A stretch of DNA of 64,000 nt from an uncultured Lachnospiraceae bacterium (GTDB lineage Bacteria; Bacillota; Clostridia; Lachnospirales; Lachnospiraceae), in assembly GCA_947175035.1 (NCBI GenBank), contig CAMWLG010000008.1, forward strand, positions 1 through 64,000. Reading direction: 5' to 3'. The position numbers and the translations under genes were made by a program. Below the pieces are notes generated by a model that saw only the letters and a list, made by a program, of their open reading frames with translations, was not told the DNA's origin and did no database searches. Every line of letters begins with the position of its first letter. The stretch's first letter is position 1. Positions 42,500 through 50,521 of the stretch are shown here, piece by piece.

Positions 42500-42607
42500 T
42501 TACTGCACAAAGTATGCTAAAGTGGGAATTACCATAGCAATCACAAGCAGGATCACTATCACTGCAGCCATCCTTTGCTTTGTCTTTTTGTTATGCATAT
42601 TAAACAT
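42500..42607 (-). CDS. 35-residue small membrane protein upstream of VanW
   Basis: Too short for the ORF track. ATG at 42607 follows GAGGAG with 5 nt spacing and reads MFNMHNKKTKQRMAAVIVIL..., a basic start followed by one hydrophobic helix ending LAYFVQ. The layout (positive N-terminus, single helix, Pro-Thr near the end) is like many real clostridial micro-membrane proteins. It ends 49 nt before the VanW start in the same direction and is probably co-transcribed. The plus-strand ORF 42495-43322 covers this region only by its unsupported N-terminal extension. Confidence 0.6.
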   Translation of the reverse strand: MFNMHNKKTKQRMAAVIVILLVIAMVIPTLAYFVQ

Positions 42608-42674
42608 AATGACTCCTCATTTCTCACATGTAAAAAAATTTATTTTTAAAAATCAATCTGAAAGGATATTATAT

Positions 42675-43322
42675 ATGAAATACTTTATTTTGGCAAGTTT
42701 TATTACGATGGATTTGAAATACTATATTTTAGCAAGTTTAGTGATATTTACCATGGTAATCGGACACAACCTTCGCAAAAGCCAGAGAGTCAGGGAAAAA
42801 CAGGAATTGAGCTTCTGGGAGCGGGAGCGGCTGTCGAACCAGGTGCGCCGCAAACCGCTGGACGATTTGGATTACATTAAAATCCCGCTGGACAGCCTGC
42901 CCATGCAGCTGTTAAACGAGGATGAGAAGGTTGCCGACATCCAGCGCATTATGAATGAATTATCCACAGAGCCCATCGTAAATCTTACCGGCTATACAAA
43001 CACAGATCTAAAATTAGAATACGGAACTGCCAATATTACCTATCTGATGAAATACGATCAGAACTATACCGTTCTGGCAGGCGCATTGCAACAGTGGGCA
43101 GATATTTTATACCAAAAGGACTATCTCGAGGAAACGCGTCAAGTCCTTGAATTTGCCGTGAGCACTCATACAGATGTGAGCCGCAGCTACACTATGCTGG
43201 CTGATATCTATGAGAAACAAGGCCATCCTGAGTTGATCCCGCATCTGACAGAGACCGCTGAAACCCTCAATTCCCTGAATAAAGAGGTGATTCTGCGCCA
43301 TTTGTCAGAGCGCCGCTCTTAA
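42675..43322 (+). CDS. Membrane-anchored protein with TPR-like C-terminus
   Basis: A 215 aa protein with one or two N-terminal hydrophobic segments, a polar linker, then TPR-like helices (LAGALQQWADILYQKDYLEETRQVLEFAVS; SYTMLADIYEKQGHPELIPHL). ATG 42675 has AAAGGA 8 nt upstream, so the first 60 residues of the track's 275 aa ORF are dropped. The hydrophobic start is duplicated at DNA level (KYFILASFI / KYYILASLV). I recognise no named family; it may be an adaptor at the membrane. Its 3' end overlaps the exonuclease gene antisense by 56 nt. Confidence 0.75.
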   Translation: MKYFILASFITMDLKYYILASLVIFTMVIGHNLRKSQRVREKQELSFWERERLSNQVRRKPLDDLDYIKIPLDSLPMQLLNEDEKVADIQRIMNELSTEPIVNLTGYTNTDLKLEYGTANITYLMKYDQNYTVLAGALQQWADILYQKDYLEETRQVLEFAVSTHTDVSRSYTMLADIYEKQGHPELIPHLTETAETLNSLNKEVILRHLSERRS

Positions 43323-44034
43323 TCCTGTCTATCCAACGGCTTGCCTCGCTTCGGGTCAGTCTCTCTATCTCTACATTCATAACTATTTTATGCTGCTCAA
43401 GCAGACGATATAACTGTTCTTTTTGTGCTTTTGTGGCAGGGGTATCCCGCTTGATCTGAAAATGCAGGGGTGATGGAAGGAATAAATGACCCGCACCACC
43501 CTCCTGCGCCTCCTTTTCATAAAAAAGCTCCACAAGCTTATGATACAGAAAATGTGTGGCTCTCGCATCCTCCAACGCCCTGTGCGCATGATGCTCAATC
43601 TGATAATATTGACAAAGGTAATCCAAACTGCGATGCTCCAAATCCGTCAGATATTTACGGGCGATTTTCAGGGTGTCTATAGCATTTTTTTCAAAAGACA
43701 ATTTCTTGTCCACCGCGGCTTTCTTTAAAAAAGAATAATCAAACAAAATACTATGCCCCAAAAGTGGTAAATCCCCGAGGAAATCTATCACCGTGGGCAG
43801 AATGTCCTCAATGTACGGCGCCGACTGCAGCTGCTCGTCCCGAATGCCTGTCAACTGCACAATGTGCTCGTCCAATGCTCTGGCAGGATTGACAAAGGTT
43901 GAAAAAGTTTCCGTAATCCGCCCGTCTATCACCTTGAGAGCACCGATCTCAATGATTTTATCCTGCTTGGGATGCAAACCAGTGGTCTCCAAATCTATGC
44001 TGATGTAAGTGTCCACGATAGGGGTTGTTGACAT
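43267..44034 (-). CDS. DEDDh 3'-5' exonuclease (PolC/DnaQ epsilon-like)
   Basis: A 255 aa exonuclease. ExoI is SIDLETTGLHP, ExoII GHSILFDYSFLKK (with the Asp), ExoIII HRALEDARATHFLYHKL, giving the DEDDh metal-binding set. The C-terminal ~80 residues (DTPATKAQKEQLYRLLEQHKI) form a small helical extension found in clostridial homologues. Likely functions are proofreading or RNA/DNA trimming. ATG 44034 (MSTTPIVDTY) lies 16 nt after the radical SAM stop; the longer ORF start at 44088 would overlap that gene. Confidence 0.9.
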   Translation of the reverse strand: MSTTPIVDTYISIDLETTGLHPKQDKIIEIGALKVIDGRITETFSTFVNPARALDEHIVQLTGIRDEQLQSAPYIEDILPTVIDFLGDLPLLGHSILFDYSFLKKAAVDKKLSFEKNAIDTLKIARKYLTDLEHRSLDYLCQYYQIEHHAHRALEDARATHFLYHKLVELFYEKEAQEGGAGHLFLPSPLHFQIKRDTPATKAQKEQLYRLLEQHKIVMNVEIERLTRSEASRWIDRIKSGALTNGAESPLYSGN

Positions 44035-44050
44035 TTCAGTGATTTCCTTC

Positions 44051-45859
44051 CTAACTGTTACTATGGATGAGGGTTGTCCCTGCCTCATAGGTCAGAGGAT
44101 TGCGGGCATTGTAATCAAAAAGGATATAATCCGGCATGTTGCCCGCCAGAGCTTCCGCCTGTAATTCTTCAAATGTAAAATGATGATAAGCCTTCATCCT
44201 TTCTCTATCCCACACAGGGTAGAAAAAGGGCTCCAAATGCGTCATCTTACTCATTTGCTTCCAATCATAAGCCTCGTATGACGGCAGATAGACCCGATTT
44301 TGCTCCTCTGTCTGATAGAACTCCCGAATCCTTTGTCTGGCAGAAGCGTCTATATCCATGGCAAATTCGGGACGGCTCTTTGGCTTTTCCCGCAAAAACA
44401 TGTCATATGTCAACAGTTCCTGATAGATTTTTCTATAGGCATTGTCATATCGCAGCGCAAACGCAAGCAACACATGATAACGATAGACTCTGGCGGGGCT
44501 TTGATTAAAAAACCCCTGCTCCCTGTAGAAGTCCGCAAGAGCCTCATACATGGCAAAGGGGCTTTCAAATGCCTGCTCCAAGAAGGACAGCGTGTGAACA
44601 AACTGACCACTATTGTAATATTGTTCCACCATCTCCTCGATTCCCTTTAAACGCAGTACATCTTTATAAGAAAGCCACTTAGTGTAGAGCACTTCATATG
44701 GCGGCTTGGAAAGATGGCAAATGCCAAATTCATCCGCTCTCTCTGCTATGGGGGAGCCCTTTAATACTTTCAGGAAGCCAAGCTGAAGCTGCTCCGGATT
44801 CATGGCATAGACACGATTAAAGGAATTCCCAAAGCTCTCGTAATCCTCATAGGGAAGTCCGGCAATCAGGTCAAGATGCAGGTGAACATTCTGTCTCTTG
44901 TGAATGGCAGCGACAACTGCTTCTAATTTCTCTATATCTGCCCTCCGATTGACCGCCTCCAGCGTCTTAGGATTGACGGACTGCACTCCAATCTCCAACT
45001 GCGCTAAACCCGGCCGCATTCGACCCAGCAGTGCGATCTCCTCCTCCTGTAGAATATCGGCAGAAATCTCAAAATGAAAATTTGTGACGCCATTGTCATG
45101 TTCTTGGATATATTGCCAAATCGCTTTCGTATGTCCGTGATCGCAGTTGAAGGTTCTGTCCACGAATTTGACCTGTTTTACCCGATTGTCCAGAAAAAAC
45201 TGCAATTCCTTTTTCACAACATCCATATCCCGCAGGCGCACCTGTCTGTCAACAGAGGACAGACAATAACTGCAGCGATAGGGACATCCCCTGCTGGTCT
45301 CATAATAGATAATCCGATTGGCAAACTGTTCCGTGTGGTCATAAAGAAAGGGCAGCGCAGTCAAATGAATCAGCTCCCTGACAGGCGTATAGCCGTCCGG
45401 AAGACACAACCCGGGGATATCCGACAGATTTTGCACGTTATAAGCCTTTGTCCCGTTTATCTTCGACTGTGCCACATACCACTGTAACAGTTCCTTGAAG
45501 GTAGCCTCCCCTTCTCCCACCATAATGCCCTTCACATGGGGAAACTGTTCCAAAATCTCTAGCCCATTATATGTCACCTCCGGCCCGCCCAGCCAAAGAT
45601 CCGTGTGGGGTAAAAGCTTAGGACATTCCTGGAGCAGCTCCTGAATTATATTCCAGTTCCAGATATAACAGGAAAACCCGACAACGTCGGGTTCCCTCAT
45701 ATAAATATCCGCCAAAATATCCTGTATCTGTTGATTGATGGTATACTCCACCAGTTCAATATAAGGCGTCAGCTCGTCCCCCGCATACGCCCGCAGGCTG
45801 TATATCGCCGGATTGGAATGAATGTATTTTGCGTTGACCGCCACAAGTAAAAATTTCAT
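44051..45859 (-). CDS. B12-binding-domain radical SAM protein (DUF4080 type)
   Basis: A 602 aa iron-sulfur enzyme. Residues 1-140 resemble the cobalamin-binding fold (FLLVAVNAKYIHSNPAIYSLRAY, VGFSCYIWNWN). The radical SAM cluster motif is CPYRCSYC at about 195, with the GGE-like strand and ARP-like FEISADIL, EIGVQSVN and LDLIAGLPYE segments. The C-terminal ~200 residues correspond to DUF4080. Such class B proteins are often methyltransferases, but this branch's substrate is unknown. It overlaps the response-regulator gene by ATGA, implying coordinated expression. Confidence 0.92.
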   Translation of the reverse strand: MKFLLVAVNAKYIHSNPAIYSLRAYAGDELTPYIELVEYTINQQIQDILADIYMREPDVVGFSCYIWNWNIIQELLQECPKLLPHTDLWLGGPEVTYNGLEILEQFPHVKGIMVGEGEATFKELLQWYVAQSKINGTKAYNVQNLSDIPGLCLPDGYTPVRELIHLTALPFLYDHTEQFANRIIYYETSRGCPYRCSYCLSSVDRQVRLRDMDVVKKELQFFLDNRVKQVKFVDRTFNCDHGHTKAIWQYIQEHDNGVTNFHFEISADILQEEEIALLGRMRPGLAQLEIGVQSVNPKTLEAVNRRADIEKLEAVVAAIHKRQNVHLHLDLIAGLPYEDYESFGNSFNRVYAMNPEQLQLGFLKVLKGSPIAERADEFGICHLSKPPYEVLYTKWLSYKDVLRLKGIEEMVEQYYNSGQFVHTLSFLEQAFESPFAMYEALADFYREQGFFNQSPARVYRYHVLLAFALRYDNAYRKIYQELLTYDMFLREKPKSRPEFAMDIDASARQRIREFYQTEEQNRVYLPSYEAYDWKQMSKMTHLEPFFYPVWDRERMKAYHHFTFEELQAEALAGNMPDYILFDYNARNPLTYEAGTTLIHSNS

Positions 45860-46242
45860 AAGACATCCCCGTCTCTTTTCTCCAAGACCTGTCGAATCCG
45901 TCTCTTTAAATCCGCCCCGTCAAAGGGTTTGACAATATAATCCACGATGCCCAGACGATTACCCTGCTGTGCCACGTCCTCGTCATTGGCGGCGGTCAGA
46001 AAGATTACTGGCAATGTTTGTCCGTTGTCCAGCTTGCGGATCTCTTCTAAAGTCTGTATGCCATCCATATCTGGCATCTGAACATCTAAAAGCATTAAAT
46101 CCGCCTGTGCACGGCTCAAATATTTGATCGCTCTTGCACCCGCAATCATTGGTATCACATCATACTCGTCCTCAAGCGTCTGCTCAATCGTCGCCAAATT
46201 CACCGCATTGTCATCCACTGCCAATATTATAGCTTTTTCCAT
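45856..46242 (-). CDS. Stand-alone response regulator receiver protein
   Basis: A 128 aa single-domain receiver. The acidic pair is in AVDDNAVNL, the phosphorylated Asp in MLLDVQMPDMDG, the Thr in FLTAAND and the Lys in YIVKPF. No output domain follows, so it acts by protein contact (CheY/Spo0F style). It is 22 nt after the Hpt gene and overlaps the radical SAM gene; together with the Hpt protein it could form a phosphorelay fed by a kinase such as the hybrid one at 48248-50503. Confidence 0.93.
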   Translation of the reverse strand: MEKAIILAVDDNAVNLATIEQTLEDEYDVIPMIAGARAIKYLSRAQADLMLLDVQMPDMDGIQTLEEIRKLDNGQTLPVIFLTAANDEDVAQQGNRLGIVDYIVKPFDGADLKRRIRQVLEKRDGDVL

Positions 46243-46264
46243 AAATCCCCATACCTTTCCACTG

Positions 46265-46900
46265 TCATCCCAAATCCTGTATTAAAGCCTCCAAAATATC
46301 CTCCGCCTCGCTATGCTCATACATTTTTAACAATACCTGCACCTGTTCCAGCCGTGCCCGAACCTCCTCGGGGATGGCATGATCCAGCAGCCCCTCCACA
46401 CTTTTTGCGGCATCCTTTGCCTTGAAGGAGGAAAGTTTTTGATATGCTTCCTCAATCCCTGCAAGCATCCCGGCTGTCTCGATGGGAGCCAGCTCCTTTA
46501 CCTCTTTCTCCGCAAACTGTCCGAATTTCTGCTGTTCCAGCACGCGTTTGATCTCTTCCAGACAATTGTTGTAACATGTAAACAGAGCTTCCTCGTTCTC
46601 CCTGATGTATGTAATATCCGAAGCCTTGCCCGCCATCTCATGCTGTTTTGCAAGCGCTGACAACTTATTCGCACCAATATTGGCGGCGGCTCCCTTCAAA
46701 CCATGTACCTCAATGGCATATCGTTCCATGTCCTGTTTATCAATCAATTCCTTTAAGAGTCCCGCCCTCTTCATGCCATCCGTGTAAAACAGATCTATCA
46801 ATTCCAGATAAACCTCTATACCGCCCTGTTGCATTACCGAAGACACTACATCCACGTCGGTCATAAATAATTTGATCAAATCCGCTTCCACTGTAATCAT
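46265..46900 (-). CDS. Histidine phosphotransfer (Hpt) domain protein
   Basis: A 211 aa helical protein. The phospho-accepting His is in the motif HGLKGAAANIGANKLS at about residue 66, within a four-helix Hpt bundle (1-120). The C-terminal ~90 residues are another helical, possibly degenerate Hpt-like half without the histidine. It begins the Hpt-receiver-radical SAM-exonuclease series and has its own promoter. Confidence 0.9.
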   Translation of the reverse strand: MITVEADLIKLFMTDVDVVSSVMQQGGIEVYLELIDLFYTDGMKRAGLLKELIDKQDMERYAIEVHGLKGAAANIGANKLSALAKQHEMAGKASDITYIRENEEALFTCYNNCLEEIKRVLEQQKFGQFAEKEVKELAPIETAGMLAGIEEAYQKLSSFKAKDAAKSVEGLLDHAIPEEVRARLEQVQVLLKMYEHSEAEDILEALIQDLG

Positions 46901-46921
46901 CTCCCTCTTTCGGATAATGCA

Positions 46922-46951
46922 ATCATATCATACTTTGTATTTATTTGCCAA
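46922..46951 (-). promoter_or_regulatory. Promoter of the Hpt-REC-radical SAM operon
   Basis: Minus-strand TTGGCA, 18 nt, TATGAT, about 22 nt before the Hpt ATG. It lies back to back with the CapA promoter on the other strand. Confidence 0.6.
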
Positions 46952-46970
46952 TATAATCTGTCTGAAACAA

Positions 46971-46999
46971 TTGAAAGAAGATTCAGAACATGATATATT
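46971..46999 (+). promoter_or_regulatory. Promoter of the CapA gene
   Basis: TTGAAA, 17 nt, TATATT; 5/6 match in each box at about 70 nt before the ATG at 47069. Confidence 0.7.
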
Positions 47000-47068
47000 G
47001 ACTGAATAAAGGCAATGGCTTTAATTATGAAAACCATCAATCATGAACCGAAAGGAAGATTATGAAAT

Positions 47069-48244
47069 ATGCATATTAGAAGACAGCAAACCATTCCAAA
47101 ATTTATATTGGGGTTGGCTCTGATTCTCGCTCTATCCCTGACAGCCTGTGCGGACTATCAATCAACACAAGCACCCATGATTGAGTCCCTTGAACCAGAA
47201 TCATCAAAATCCCCCATGGAAGAGATTCCAGAGTCAGCGGCCTTGTTGGAGGAGATTTCCGAAGTAGAAAATGACACATCTGTCATAGAATCGGAGGAAA
47301 TCACCATTACCATCACCGCCGCCGGGGACGTGACTATGGGCAATTATGTGGGGCAGGATTATACATGGTCTTTTCGTGAAATGTATGACAACACAGACAA
47401 TAAGGGGTATTTTTTTGAGAATGTATATGACATCTTCTCCCAAGATGACATGACAATTGTCAATTTTGAGGGGGTACTCACCTTCTCAGAGGAGCTGAAT
47501 CCCGGCAGAACTTTTAATATCAAAGGAGACCCGGAATATGCCAATCTTCTGACCTATGGCAGCGTGGAGGCAGTGAGTATGGCCAACAATCATCGGCTGG
47601 ATTTTGGAGAGAATGGCACCAAAGATACCTTGGCAGCGCTGGAACCTACGGGAATCGTCTATGCTTATGACAACAATGTTGGGATTTATGAGACCAAGGG
47701 GGTCCGTATCGGATTCGTGTCAGTGAACGAGATCGGCTGGGGCAAGGGGATAGAACAGCTGATGAAAAACGGAATTGCTAAATTACAGGAGGAGGAGGTT
47801 GATTTGATTCTCGCCTGCTGCCATTGGGGAATTGAAGGAGATTTCTATCCCACGGACTACCAACAGGAATTCGGACGGGAATGCATCGACTGGGGCGCTG
47901 ATCTGGTGATTGGGCACCACCCCCATGTACTGCAGGGTGTGGAGGAGTATCAGGGGAAATATATCATCTATAGTCTGGCGAATTTCTGTTTTGGCGCAAA
48001 TAGAAATCCCGTAGACAAAGATACCATGATTGTACAACAGACATTCACTTTCATAGATGGGGAGAAGCAGGAGGAAACTGAGTTCCGGATAATTCCCTGC
48101 TCCATCTCTTCCACCTCTTCCAGAAATGACTACAGACCAACCCCTGCCGAGGGAGACGAAGCTTCCCGCATTATCGGCCGCCTGAATGAATACAGTGAAG
48201 GGTTTGGTCTGCAGTTTGATGAAAATGGTTATGTGTGTCGGTAA
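47069..48244 (+). CDS. CapA-family lipoprotein
   Basis: A 391 aa lipoprotein: signal helix FILGLALILALSLTACADY with lipobox LTAC. The CapA/PgsA-type metallophosphatase-like domain follows (TAAGDVTMG, IVNFEGVLTF, VSMANNHRLDFGENG, DLILACCHWGIEGD, DLVIGHHPHVLQGVE, IYSLANFCFG), with conserved Asp/Asn/His residues for metal binding. Family members take part in poly-gamma-glutamate capsule production or act as surface phosphatases; no capB/capC is nearby, so the latter may fit better. The AGGA site is 12 nt from this ATG; a 5-codon ORF (from 47062) lies between. Confidence 0.9.
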   Translation: MHIRRQQTIPKFILGLALILALSLTACADYQSTQAPMIESLEPESSKSPMEEIPESAALLEEISEVENDTSVIESEEITITITAAGDVTMGNYVGQDYTWSFREMYDNTDNKGYFFENVYDIFSQDDMTIVNFEGVLTFSEELNPGRTFNIKGDPEYANLLTYGSVEAVSMANNHRLDFGENGTKDTLAALEPTGIVYAYDNNVGIYETKGVRIGFVSVNEIGWGKGIEQLMKNGIAKLQEEEVDLILACCHWGIEGDFYPTDYQQEFGRECIDWGADLVIGHHPHVLQGVEEYQGKYIIYSLANFCFGANRNPVDKDTMIVQQTFTFIDGEKQEETEFRIIPCSISSTSSRNDYRPTPAEGDEASRIIGRLNEYSEGFGLQFDENGYVCR

Positions 48245-48247
48245 GGC

Positions 48248-50503
48248 TTATTCCGCCATTGCCTGTAGTATCCCGCTGATAACATTCTGGTACTCGGCAA
48301 TGAATACCCCATGCTTTTCCTCTATCAACATCCAATTCTCCTGTCGTGCTGCCTCTTCCAGCACGCGGGCACTCTCTGACAAATCAGAGAATCCGATATT
48401 TAGGGATGAACTCTTGATACCGTGAACCAGAATTTGATAATTTTTTATATCTTTCTGCTCATAACAGTGATTGATTTCGTCTCTTTTATCATTGTCGCAA
48501 AAAGTCTGCAAGATGGATATGTACACATCTGAATTCTGACCACAATAAGAGAAACCCGAGGAAAGATCCACGTGAGGATACTCTTGAAATAATTTCTGCA
48601 AAACCATGAAATTATTCAGAGCTTTTGCATCCAAAAACTTACCGCCCGCCACTGCCGTATCTGTGGATGCTTCCTGTTTCTCCGGCTCTGTAACCACCGG
48701 CTGAATCTTATCCTGAGGCAAAAATTTTAAAATCATTTGTTCCAGTTTCACGCCCTGTACAGGCTTGGGAAGATAGTCCGCAAAACCAGCCTGCAAATAT
48801 TGCTCCCTGACACCCGTGATGGCATTGGCAGTCAACATGATCACCGGCGTATCTTTGTTGAGGGACTCTTCGGATTCTTTCATTCGGGCATAAGTCTCCA
48901 TTCCATCCATCTCCGGCATCATGTGATCCATGAAAATGATATCATATGCATTTTGCGCCACCATAAGAAGACATTGCTCGCCGCTCTGGACGGTATCCAC
49001 CCGCACCTCTGTCTCCTTCAGAAGATTCACAATCACCTTTAGATTGACTTCCACATCATCCACCACCAGAATCCTTGCATTCCGCGCCTTAAAGCTCTGC
49101 TGATATCCGGCATTGGTCTGACCAATCTCCTGATATCGCTTGTGGTAATCGCCCATGGGCGAATCGTCAACAATCTTTTGTGGTACTATGACTGTGAAAG
49201 AGGAACCCTCACCATAGATACTTTGTACCTGGATCTCCCCGTGCATCAGATCCACCAATTGCCTGCTGATAGCAAGTCCCAGACCCGTGCCCTCGATATG
49301 CCGATTTTGCTCCAAATCAAAACGTGTAAACTGGGAGAAAAGATCTTTCATATTCTCCTCTTTAATGCCTATACCGGTATCCTTGACCGTAATCACAAAA
49401 GAAAATGTACCCTGATTTTGCTGCCGGTCAACGGATAAGATAATATTTCCCTGCTTAGTATACTTGACGGCGTTGGACAGAAAATTAGTGACCACCTGGC
49501 GAAGCCGCACCTCATCCCCCCGCAGCTGGGAAGGAAGTTCAGGATTACACTCAACTTTCAATTCCAATCCTTTCCTCTCCGCCCTTTCGGCAATCATATT
49601 GTAACAATCATGAATAAAGGAAGAAGTGTCATAATTTGCCTCCACGACCTCCAGCTTGCCGGACTCAATCTTGGAGATATCCAGCACATCATTGACCAGA
49701 TACAGGAGGGAATTACCCGCAGAGTAAATACTTTTGGCATACTCTTCAATCTGTGGGTTTCTATTCTCACGCAGTATCATTTCATTCATACCCAAAATCG
49801 CATTGATGGGTGTCCGGATCTCATGGGACATATTGGCAAGAAAAGCGCTTTTGGCAATATTGGCAGCCTCCGCCTGATGTTGTATCTCCTTGCTGGTTCT
49901 GGCAAAATCTATCAGCTTATTCTTTTGCCCCTCTGTCATATCAAGAACCTTACTCGCAACCGATCCCACAATCATCAAGATACAAACGGCAATCATCCCC
50001 TCAGGAAAAATCCAGACTTGATCCGCCGTGTTATTGGTAGTCAAAAAATGCTTTACAGTTGCGAGCACCGTGCCCACAACACTAAAAGTTGTCACCCGTC
50101 TGCACAGTTTTTTATCCCCGAACACGGTAGTCATACAGATCGGTATACAATAAATACTCAATGCAGAAAAAAACGCACAATGTGTCACACTGATCACCAT
50201 ACTGATCAGAAGCATGGCATATACAGGGATGAGATTCTGCCGCATCTCTGTGTTATCCTTCCGCAGACGATTCCTGATGGCGTTTGCTGTCAATATGATC
50301 AGCACATTCAAGATAGAGGGCAATATCAAATATAAAAACAAATAGACACCTGTGGATTCTTCAATCAAATTCCCATAATACAATATGACAAAAAAAACAC
50401 ATTCCATCAGGAACGCAACTCCCACAAAAATGCAGTCCATACGGAAAAACATCTCTCTCCACTTGACATAATCCGGCATAATAGCCAACATTTCTTCGTC
50501 CAT
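48248..50503 (-). CDS. Hybrid sensor histidine kinase with receiver and Hpt domains
   Basis: A 751 aa membrane kinase. Six or so N-terminal helices (about 20-190) replace an obvious ligand-binding domain. HisKA follows with His in NMSHEIRTPINAILGMNEM, then HATPase_c (NFLSNAVKYT, DTGIGIKEENM, GTGLGLAIS), a receiver (VVDDVEVNL; DIIFMDHMMPEMDGM; PKPV) and a C-terminal Hpt (HGIKSSSLNIGFSDL). All relay steps are thus in one chain. It lies 18 nt after the LCP gene and 3 nt from the convergent CapA stop, leaving no space for a terminator. Confidence 0.95.
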   Translation of the reverse strand: MDEEMLAIMPDYVKWREMFFRMDCIFVGVAFLMECVFFVILYYGNLIEESTGVYLFLYLILPSILNVLIILTANAIRNRLRKDNTEMRQNLIPVYAMLLISMVISVTHCAFFSALSIYCIPICMTTVFGDKKLCRRVTTFSVVGTVLATVKHFLTTNNTADQVWIFPEGMIAVCILMIVGSVASKVLDMTEGQKNKLIDFARTSKEIQHQAEAANIAKSAFLANMSHEIRTPINAILGMNEMILRENRNPQIEEYAKSIYSAGNSLLYLVNDVLDISKIESGKLEVVEANYDTSSFIHDCYNMIAERAERKGLELKVECNPELPSQLRGDEVRLRQVVTNFLSNAVKYTKQGNIILSVDRQQNQGTFSFVITVKDTGIGIKEENMKDLFSQFTRFDLEQNRHIEGTGLGLAISRQLVDLMHGEIQVQSIYGEGSSFTVIVPQKIVDDSPMGDYHKRYQEIGQTNAGYQQSFKARNARILVVDDVEVNLKVIVNLLKETEVRVDTVQSGEQCLLMVAQNAYDIIFMDHMMPEMDGMETYARMKESEESLNKDTPVIMLTANAITGVREQYLQAGFADYLPKPVQGVKLEQMILKFLPQDKIQPVVTEPEKQEASTDTAVAGGKFLDAKALNNFMVLQKLFQEYPHVDLSSGFSYCGQNSDVYISILQTFCDNDKRDEINHCYEQKDIKNYQILVHGIKSSSLNIGFSDLSESARVLEEAARQENWMLIEEKHGVFIAEYQNVISGILQAMAE

Positions 50504-50521
50504 CTGCGTACAAAACTCCTT

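Noticed and set aside
49610-50335. 241 aa plus-strand ORF opposite the hybrid kinase
   Set aside because: Antisense to a well-defined kinase; composition typical of reverse-frame translation.
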